A stretch of DNA of 64,000 nt, taken from contig OY759223.1 of NCBI GenBank assembly GCA_963662175.1, positions 12,254,249 to 12,318,248 of the forward strand. Direction: 5' to 3'. How positions within the stretch are numbered: the first letter of the stretch is position 1; every line of letters begins with the position of its first letter. This document shows, piece after piece, positions 57,701 to 64,000 of this stretch. The position numbers and the translations under genes are program-made. This DNA comes from Aradus depressus. Its lineage: Eukaryota > Arthropoda > Insecta > Hemiptera > Aradidae. Under the pieces are notes generated by a model, which was given only the letters and a program-made list of their open reading frames with translations, ran no database searches and was not told the DNA's origin.

Positions 57701-58215
57701 GAAGGACGGTGTACTTAAGTTTATTTTACCTCCCAGATAAAATAAACTAAGGGCCTCGGCGGGGTTTCGAACCAACGATCTTGAGCTCAGAAGGCAAGCA
57801 CGCATACCACTGTGCTTCCGGCGCCCTCGTCGCTACTATTTTTTCTCCTTTATTGAAATAGTTCTCTTTGACGTAAGCCAACAAAACAATTACAAAAACT
57901 TTGCTCCTATCCATTGGGCTACCAGTGGAAACAATAATTCCGTTTACAAATCTAGCGTTCATAGGCTTATTTTTTAAATTAATGTATATCACTTGTGTCC
58001 TACTGACAAATGTTTCGCAAAATATATACCTTTTAAAGCAAACAAGTCTCCTTCAAATACCGCCAATCTAGCTTTATGAAGATTTTTAAACGACTGTAAA
58101 ACCTATAGAATGAAAAAAAAAATATATATTGAGAAAATGTGATGTTCTCTATCACTTTTATTTTTAAAAGAATATTGAAAATAGGACGGACCTTGCCTTT
58201 CAAAGAACCAGCCAT
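54768..58215 (-). CDS. LYRM7: LYR motif protein 7, complex III assembly factor, five exons
   Basis: LYRM7 (yeast Mzm1) is a mitochondrial matrix chaperone that holds the Rieske iron-sulphur protein before it joins complex III. Minus-strand exons are 58215-58192 (MAGSLKGK), 58102-58030 (VLQSFKNLHKARLAVFEGD), 56065-55995 (AAREKINDEFKKNKDVKE), 55477-55396 (LIIYSDTVAHELKTTVVQ) and 54889-54768 (TVKLDNKTYDPNAIIPPRRK, stop at 54770-54768). All junctions are GT-AG and the phases (0, 1, 0, 1) join to one 123-residue frame. The order VLQ.FK.LH..R, ALKAAREKIN.EFK.NK, IEDL.......LKTTVVQ follows the human protein as I remember it. The C-terminus is longer than in human. The first donor (GTCCGT) is weak. 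Two introns begin with minisatellites and intron 2 carries a SINE. No exon is longer than 122 bases. Confidence 0.9.
55258..55402. repeat. ~25-bp tandem repeat that includes the LYRM7 exon 4 donor
   Basis: On the minus strand, exon 4 ends in GTTTATG/GTAATGAAATTAAA. The phrase TTTATGGTWATGAAATNAAA then repeats about five more times into the intron, with copies ATGGTTATGAACTG, AAGGTAATGAAG, ATGGTAATGAAATT, ATGGTTATGAAATG and ATGGTAATGAAATG. Most copies keep GTAATG or GTTATG, so each is a possible donor; using them would shift the frame unless three steps are taken. Confidence 0.85.
55741..55990. repeat. 32-bp minisatellite carrying a 5' splice-site consensus
   Basis: Seven 32-bp copies start at 55741, 55773, 55805, 55837, 55869, 55901 and 55933, with a shortened eighth at 55965. 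Each full copy contains CAGGTAAGTAT on the plus strand (first at 55757-55767), the ideal metazoan 5' splice site. On the minus strand, which LYRM7 transcribes, this reads ATACTTACCTG, the 5' end of U1 snRNA. The array lies in LYRM7 intron 3 and touches the exon 3 donor. Confidence 0.92.
57622..57829 (-). mobile_element. SINE copy, 3' truncated, in LYRM7 intron 2
   Basis: Same strand as LYRM7. From the right end: GAGGGCGCCGGAAGCACAGT head (box A altered), box B region with GGTTTCGAACC on the opposite strand, linker with GGGAGGTAAAATAAAC, and the core up to GGGTAGGCAAAATC. The last third of the SINE is missing. A further small fragment (AGTCAGGTACTCGTTAAAGA) lies at 56176-56195. Confidence 0.85.
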
Positions 58216-58824
58216 GTTATAACTGTATAAAAATATCGTGAATTTGATAACTTAAAAAGAAAAAGTTGATTGAATCATAACCTGCTAAGAACAGGTGTAT
58301 AACCTGTTTATATAACAACTGCATAACTTCTTTTTATCAGGCATGTTCATAATAGTACATAGTGTAGCTCTAAACTCATCCTTGACCTTAATCACAGTTT
58401 TAAATTCAGAATACGATACAAACTAGGAATAATTGTTAATAAGCTATGGAAAATTGAAGAAGCAGATACTTAAACTATAAATTTTGATTTAATTTAAATC
58501 ATATATTCCGTTATCTTAGAAAACAAACAGTTAAGTAATAACTTTAAGGCTTGCAAATGTTTTATTTAAGAACAAGCCTTACGACTACTTAAATATCGAT
58601 ATTAACGAGGGCACAACGATATATTTTTTTAAATTAAAAGATTTATTTGAATGTTAATATTGTTCAGCCTTTCATACACAAAGTGTTGTCAGATAATATT
58701 TATTTAATAATGCGTATAATAATCTATATGCCGTCTATTTTATTTATTTTCTAATGAATTCCACTTAGTTTCATGATTTCATCAAATAATGCATTGAGCT
58801 TCTACTTAGTCTTAATGATTTATA
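58216..58824. promoter_or_regulatory. Shared upstream region of LYRM7 and CDC16
   Basis: The LYRM7 start (minus) and CDC16 start (plus) are 609 bp apart and face away from each other. The spacer is AT-rich with no gene, so it probably serves as a bidirectional promoter. I see no clear TATA box for either gene. Confidence 0.5.
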
Positions 58825-61800
58825 ATGCCAGAAGAGTCTGATCCTGAAGAAATGAAGATCAATCCAGATAGACCTATTAATATTGAAAGTTACCGAAAGC
58901 TTATTCGTTCTTATATTGATTTGGTAAGATAACTATTTTATGATATTTATATTTTTAAGTGAAATATGTGATTGTTGAAGATTTTGTATTAATTTTCTAG
59001 CATCTGTATACATCAGCTTTATTTTGGGCTGACAAAGTTGTTTCTCTGAGTGAAGGGGACCCAGAAGATGTTTATTGGCTTGCTCACTGTATGTTTTTTC
59101 TCAAGCAGTATCATAGAGCTGCTCTTTTGCTTAGAAATAAAGGTTTAGATAAGGTAATATCAAAGAATATATTGTTTAATTTTCTTCAATTGGATAATTC
59201 TTGTTGGATACTTATTTTCCTTTGTTCATTCTAGACTCATTTGGTATGTCGTTATTTGGCTGCCAAATGTTTACTGGAAGCTCGTGAGTTTTCAGAAGCA
59301 TTGTCACTTTTAAATACGGACGATAGAGACTTAAATTTCTCTTCAGGAAATTCAGTTATTGCTGAAACATTGACATCAGTTCTAGAAATGGGAGACAACT
59401 GTATCAAAGGCTTCCCCACTCCTACCGTAAGTTAATACAATTTAAAAATGATTTTGTTAAAAAAAATATATATATATATATATATTAAATAAGTTTTTAT
59501 GTTTCTGTTGTTATAATATAAAGTAGTTTATATTGTGTGTAATGATATGTTCCGTTTTCAGCTTCATAGTGCGATTCTTAATTTAAAAGGATGTGTATAT
59601 GAGGCACTAGACAATCGCACATTGGCTTCAGAATGCTACAAGCAAGCGTTGAAAAGAGATGTTTTCTGTTTCGACGCGTTTCAAGCACTGGTACAAAATC
59701 AAATGCTCACTGCTTGGGAAGGTATTTATATTAAGCACGTTTTGATTACAAATTGATTACATTTTTTCTTTATTATATATTTTTAAATTGTGTAAATTGG
59801 TTTTCTAGAGAACGAGTTCCTTGCTTCTCTGCCTATATCCGAGCAATGTAAAACTAAAGATGACGAATGGCTGGTCAGAAGTGTTTATGAAAGTCTTCTT
59901 AAGAAATATCATTCTGTTCCATCTAGGTATTTATTTTTATTCTTTATATATATACTGAGTGGGCTGGTACATGCACTTAAATAATTAATCATTCAATCTC
60001 GCTGAGCTTCCTCCATCTCTGTAATATCCTGATCTGAAGATACCGAATCTCCTAGTTTCTTTGGCAAATCTAAGAATACTCCTATGTTTTATTCTTCCTC
60101 TATGATCACTGTGTATAGAAAATGTGGAGTCTCGTTGGAGCATACTCCAGGAAGTGTGCCGCCATTTTGTCTTCTTTTCCACATCTATTCTAGATTGGAC
60201 TGTACTTGACTCCTTTAATATGTAGGTTTCTAATCACATTTTTCTGAACAGTTATGAAGTATTGATCGCCTGAAAAATAGGAGATATAATTTTTTTATTT
60301 ACAATTGTATAAAGAATATATACAAGAAGTGTCAAGAGAGAAGAAATTATGCAGTGGTGACACTTAGGCACCGAGTGCAATCATTTATGACTAATCACTG
60401 TCACTACCTGATATAAGAAGATCTCTAGGCCATTGGCGCTTATGGCGTCGTTGGGGAAGTGTGGCAGAAGGGAGGGCACGGACTATAGGATTAATGTGGG
60501 TGCTAAAGGGGGAAATAATTTTTTGTTAGCTGGATTTCGCTAATTCAGTGACAAAGGCAGTAGTTTAATTAGAATATTTTTATTTTTTTCCAATTTTGCC
60601 TAGTTCTTATTTAATTAATGGTTTATTTTATTTTATGTCTGTTTTTATAGTTAGTTATTATGACTCATGCCCGGGCTTTAACTACGAGGTCATATTGCCT
60701 ACTACCAGAGCGCTCTTTCGTCACTCTGTTGAACATAAGCCCGAATCTACTATGGAAGTCCTAAATTTTGCCTTTCTAGGTTTTTTCCCTTAGGATAGCG
60801 GTATTTAACGAGTACCTGACACAGGCGTAGAATAATCGCTTAGCGCTTCATCCATAGGACGGCGTGCTCAATGTTTTTCACCAGCTAAAAGACTTAAGGA
60901 CATTTTTGTTTAAAACTATCTTGATTATTTTGACTTATTTTGTATAATGTTTCACTCACAGGACGGTGGTTCAAGTACATCCGAGACTGAAGGGCAATCT
61001 AGATCTGAAAGTGGCTGAAGCAGAAAGACACTACTACGCATGCTCATACACCGAATGTTTTAAAACAACTAAATTGTAAGTTTTATCTTTTACTTTTTTA
61101 AAAATTAGCAATTACAGACATTCGTGAAATATTCCCGTCACCCTTATCTATAATCAGTTCTTTTATTAACATTTTTTTCTGACAATCAGAATCTTTCGGA
61201 ACATATTTATTAAGTCGACCTCTAAATTCACATATGAAGTCAACACTGAATGTAGAAGTCCACTCTATAAATATTTTCTGTAAAAAGAAGATTTTGATTG
61301 ACACAAAAAAGTTGGAAAAAAATTAAAGAACAGCAAATAAATTATAGATACTGAGGATGCAAGTACTTCCTGAGACATACTCTCCCCACCTGTTCTCCCA
61401 CGATCATGGCAGAGAGACCTGCTCGACGTATATTCTGAAAAGACGCAACGGATTCCCTCTTATGCCTCTGCCAGCCTCCAAGGAATCTTCGAACCTGCGA
61501 ATAGCCAAATTCTGTTTTTCTTTTTGTTATAAATAAATAAGACAATTTGTATTTGTTTGTAGAATCTTGGAAGAAGATCAGTATCATATGTCGTGTCTCC
61601 CCATTCATATCGCTTGTCTGTGTGAGTTGAACAAGACCAATGGTAAGTCTATTTGCAATTTTAATAACATTAGGAACTTTATATTCATTTATATTTTATT
61701 ATTTATTTATAATAAAAAAATAAAATAAAAAACTATTATTATTATTTATCTGATATGTGTTTTTATTCTAAGTTTTAATGTAGGATCATGTATATAATTC

Positions 61801-63086
61801 ATATGCTATTTTGATGTACAAAATTGTATGAAGTATCCATTTATCATTTTATGGTTAAACGGAAATAAATATTATTATTATTATTATTACGTGTTATGTT
61901 GGCAGCTCTGTTCTACTTGGCCCACGATCTGGTCGACATGAGGCCTGACCTGGCTCTGTCCTGGTTTGCCGTTGGATGTTATTATTATTTAAAAGGTTTC
62001 TTTTTTTTTAAAATTATTTATCGAAGTTAGTTATTGTAACTTATGCCCGGGCTTTAACTACGAGATCATATTGCCTACTACCAGAGCGCTCTTTCGTCAC
62101 TCTGATGGACCCGACTCTACTATGGTAGTCCTAAATTTTGCCTACTCTACTTTTTATTCACCTAGGATAGGGGTCTTTAACGAGTACCTGACAGGGTTGG
62201 AACCATCGCATAACATCCCATCCGAAAGGCACTTTCCAGATAAAAAACCTAAGGGTCTCGGCCGGGTTTCGAACCCGCAATTATCAAAGTGATTTTAAAT
62301 ATTATACTAATAAAAATATTAGTTTGACTTCAAATTCCATCAAAACATTGGGTTGTGCTACTCTGAATTCTAAGGAATACTTTGGTCAATATTCAGAGTA
62401 CATGGGGTCAAATGAGTGAAGAAAAACAAAATAATTTAAAATTTCAATACCTTCTTATTGAAGAAGAAGAAGAGTTTATTATAACAGTCGCATTTACAAA
62501 GGTACAATTATACAATAAGGTTCCTTAACCATTTACCCTTATACACTAAATACAAATCAAAAATAATCAGATAAATTAAAAACAATGCTACTGCTTAGGA
62601 GTAAATTTTAAAAAAACTCTTTAAAAAAAAGAAGTTTTTATTGAGTATAAAGTAAGATCATGGGGTTTTTTGTGACTTTTAAGTAGTTGAATTCCGAGTT
62701 TTTAAAAATATGTCCTACTATTTTTTAAGACTTTTGGAGCTTTATTCCTCTCTCCCTTGAAAATCCTCGACCAATAATCGTTGATGAACCTGGGTAGGCA
62801 AAGTTTAGGAGTCTCACAGTAGAGTCGGGCTCACGTCCACCAGAGTGATGGTAGTAGGCGATATGACCTTGTAGTTAAAGTCCAGACATGAGTCACAATA
62901 ACACACTACTTATGTATATTTTCTTGCAGGTAATACAGATCCCGCAAGACGATATTTGGGGAAGGCGACCTCATTTGACAAACTATTTGGTCCAGCTTGG
63001 ATTGCTTATGGACACTCTTTTGCTATAGAAAATGAACACGATCAGGCAATGGCCGCCTACTTTAAAGCTTCTCAACTTATGAAAGG
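58825..63086 (+). CDS. CDC16: Anaphase-promoting complex subunit 6, 5' nine exons (partial)
   Basis: A TPR subunit of the APC/C ubiquitin ligase that drives mitotic exit. Exons: 58825-58923, 59001-59153, 59235-59426, 59562-59721, 59809-59926, 60962-61075, 61563-61642, 61906-61995, 62940-63086. All introns are GT-AG and phases join without a break (0,0,0,1,0,2,1,1), giving about 384 residues of an expected ~600; the gene continues past the window. Recognisable stretches include YWLAHCMFFLKQYHRAALLL, THLVCRYLAAKCLLEA, DNRTLASECYKQALKRD, CLPIHIACLCELNKTNALFY, LSWFAVGCYY and FGPAWIAYGHSFAIENEHDQ, all in the order of human CDC16 and forming TPR helices. The start ATG has stops upstream in frame. 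SINE copies sit in introns 5 and 8. Some intron boundaries could slip by a few bases. Confidence 0.93.
60655..60900 (-). mobile_element. SINE copy in CDC16 intron 5, reverse
   Basis: Starts ATTATGACTCATGCCCGGGC (tail side), then TTAACTACGAGGTCATATTG and a shortened core ending GGACGGCGTGCTCAATG. It is antisense to CDC16. The tRNA head is only partly present. It lies just upstream of the exon 6 acceptor region. Confidence 0.85.
62036..62281 (-). mobile_element. SINE copy in CDC16 intron 8, reverse
   Basis: ATGCCCGGGCTTTAACTACG to GGGTTTCGAACCCGCAATTA, with a small deletion in the core (CCATCCGAAAGGCACTTTCC). It is antisense to CDC16. Confidence 0.85.
62785..62904 (+). mobile_element. SINE 3' fragment in CDC16 intron 8, forward
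   Basis: Only the distal third: CTGGGTAGGCAAAGTTTAGG, AGTAGAGTCGGGCTCACGTC, GTAGTAGGCGATATGACC, ending ATGAGTCACAATAA. It lies 36 bases before the exon 9 acceptor and is inverted relative to the copy at 62036, so the two could pair in the pre-mRNA. Confidence 0.8.
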
Positions 63087-64000
63087 GTATAATAACTATT
63101 TTATTTTAAGTCCTAATAATAATTTTGTTAGGGAAAGAAAATACTTGTATCATCTTCCCCTGGGCTCCACGTCCTATATTGGCACACTCACACCAAATAT
63201 AAAAAAAAGTCGGGAATCAGCGTATGTGTACTTTCCCAGAACGAATTAATCCAAAATTTTTATTTACCTTATTATTATAATATAATACTTATACAATTCT
63301 AACGTTTAATGTACAATTTGTCATGGAATCATGTACATAGAATCATTTCATCTCAAGTATTTTTCTTGAGAATGTTTATCGGTATTGTACATTGTCTTAT
63401 AGTTTATAACAATAATTATTATTCATCAATTTAATCTATTGACATCTTAGCTATCAACATCTATATCATCAGATTTTGCCTCATTATTTTCATAGTTGTT
63501 ATGTATAGTTATTGGCGTAGACTGGTCACATTCAGTATCATGCATATTATTTTCTTCAAAATCTATAAATGAAATGATTGGTTTAGGGTCACTAAAGTAA
63601 GAAACAACAATTTTACTCAATCTTTTCTACGAATCTTGCAAAAACAGCGTCTACGTTGATTATCTCTTGTTGTAGTTAGATCATTCTCAGTTTAAATGTG
63701 TCAAAAAGAAACTTAATCAATGGTTTAGTCCTCTCTTCTACAAAATTACTATTGAAATCTCCAGCCAAAATCGAAGGTCAAATTCAATGATTGAGGAGTC
63801 ATATTTATCGATACAAAGCCCGCCAAGTTTCATTTATCCCCTCCCCTCCGGACGCCCCCTCCCAAACCTTCCTAATGCCGATCGGTGGTGTCGGGGAGGG
63901 GATAGGGAAACTTTCGTTGCCATTTCCGTGTCCTAACATTTTTACCAACTCACTGCCAGAGTTCGCTCCGCTCCAATAATGATTTAATCACTCTATTTTC
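63087..64000. other. CDC16 intron 9 (open to the window end)
   Basis: No further CDC16 exon is recognisable. The 97-codon frame ending at 63249 is the exon 9 frame reading into the intron. The last 200 bases are GC-richer (CCCCTCCCCTCCGGACGCCC, GTTCGCTCCGCTCC) and look like another dispersed repeat related to the G-rich Helitron-associated sequence. Confidence 0.55.

Noticed and set aside
63087..63249. Extra coding sequence of CDC16 after exon 9
   Set aside because: The frame continues but does not resemble the family; the GG/GTATAA donor at 63086 fits the expected exon end after LMKG.

Overview
The window is nuclear DNA from an animal, almost certainly an insect; a hemipteroid is my guess and is not proven. 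The genes are split by GT-AG introns, intergenic DNA is AT-rich, a jockey-type LINE is present, tRNA-derived SINEs carry a (CCTAA)-like tail that resembles the insect telomere repeat, and Helitron-type repeats are abundant. I saw no bacterial or viral genes.

Positions 1-36500 are almost pure repeat. After a short stretch with a broken MADF-domain gene, a 33-kb block (2215-35314) contains Helitron-like termini in one orientation. A 5' TC end starts at 2215. Two exact 3'-end/5'-end junctions lie at 19705/19706 and 32751/32752. A CTAG 3' end lies at 35314. Between them are: (i) a 15-kb satellite (about 4164-19700) whose roughly 540-bp unit is a decayed copy of the SINE found elsewhere in the window; (ii) further copies of that satellite in the opposite orientation (21.3-22.1, 24.0-25.2 and 29.5-32.3 kb); (iii) a complete 1.9-kb non-autonomous Helitron-like element; (iv) a 4.3-kb jockey-clade LINE with one frameshift and one stop; (v) a 252-bp MITE; and (vi) several G-rich and 33/66-bp minisatellites.

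Positions 36500-64000 hold the genes: COQ2 (+, no introns), SRP19 (+, three exons over 10.8 kb), an intact intronless novel-type protein kinase C (+) lying wholly inside SRP19 intron 1, LYRM7 (-, five tiny exons recovered by splicing) and the first nine exons of CDC16/APC6 (+, running off the window). LYRM7 and CDC16 are divergent and share about 0.6 kb of upstream DNA. About a dozen SINE copies lie in the introns and intergenic DNA. Two of them are nearly identical, with perfect 12-13 bp target-site duplications.

The genes are housekeeping functions with no shared pathway: ubiquinone synthesis, signal-recognition-particle assembly, complex III assembly, anaphase-promoting complex, plus a signalling kinase. 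The unusual content is in the structural features: the abutting Helitron termini, the SINE-derived satellite, the kinase nested in SRP19, and tandem repeats that begin exactly at splice donors in LYRM7 and SRP19.
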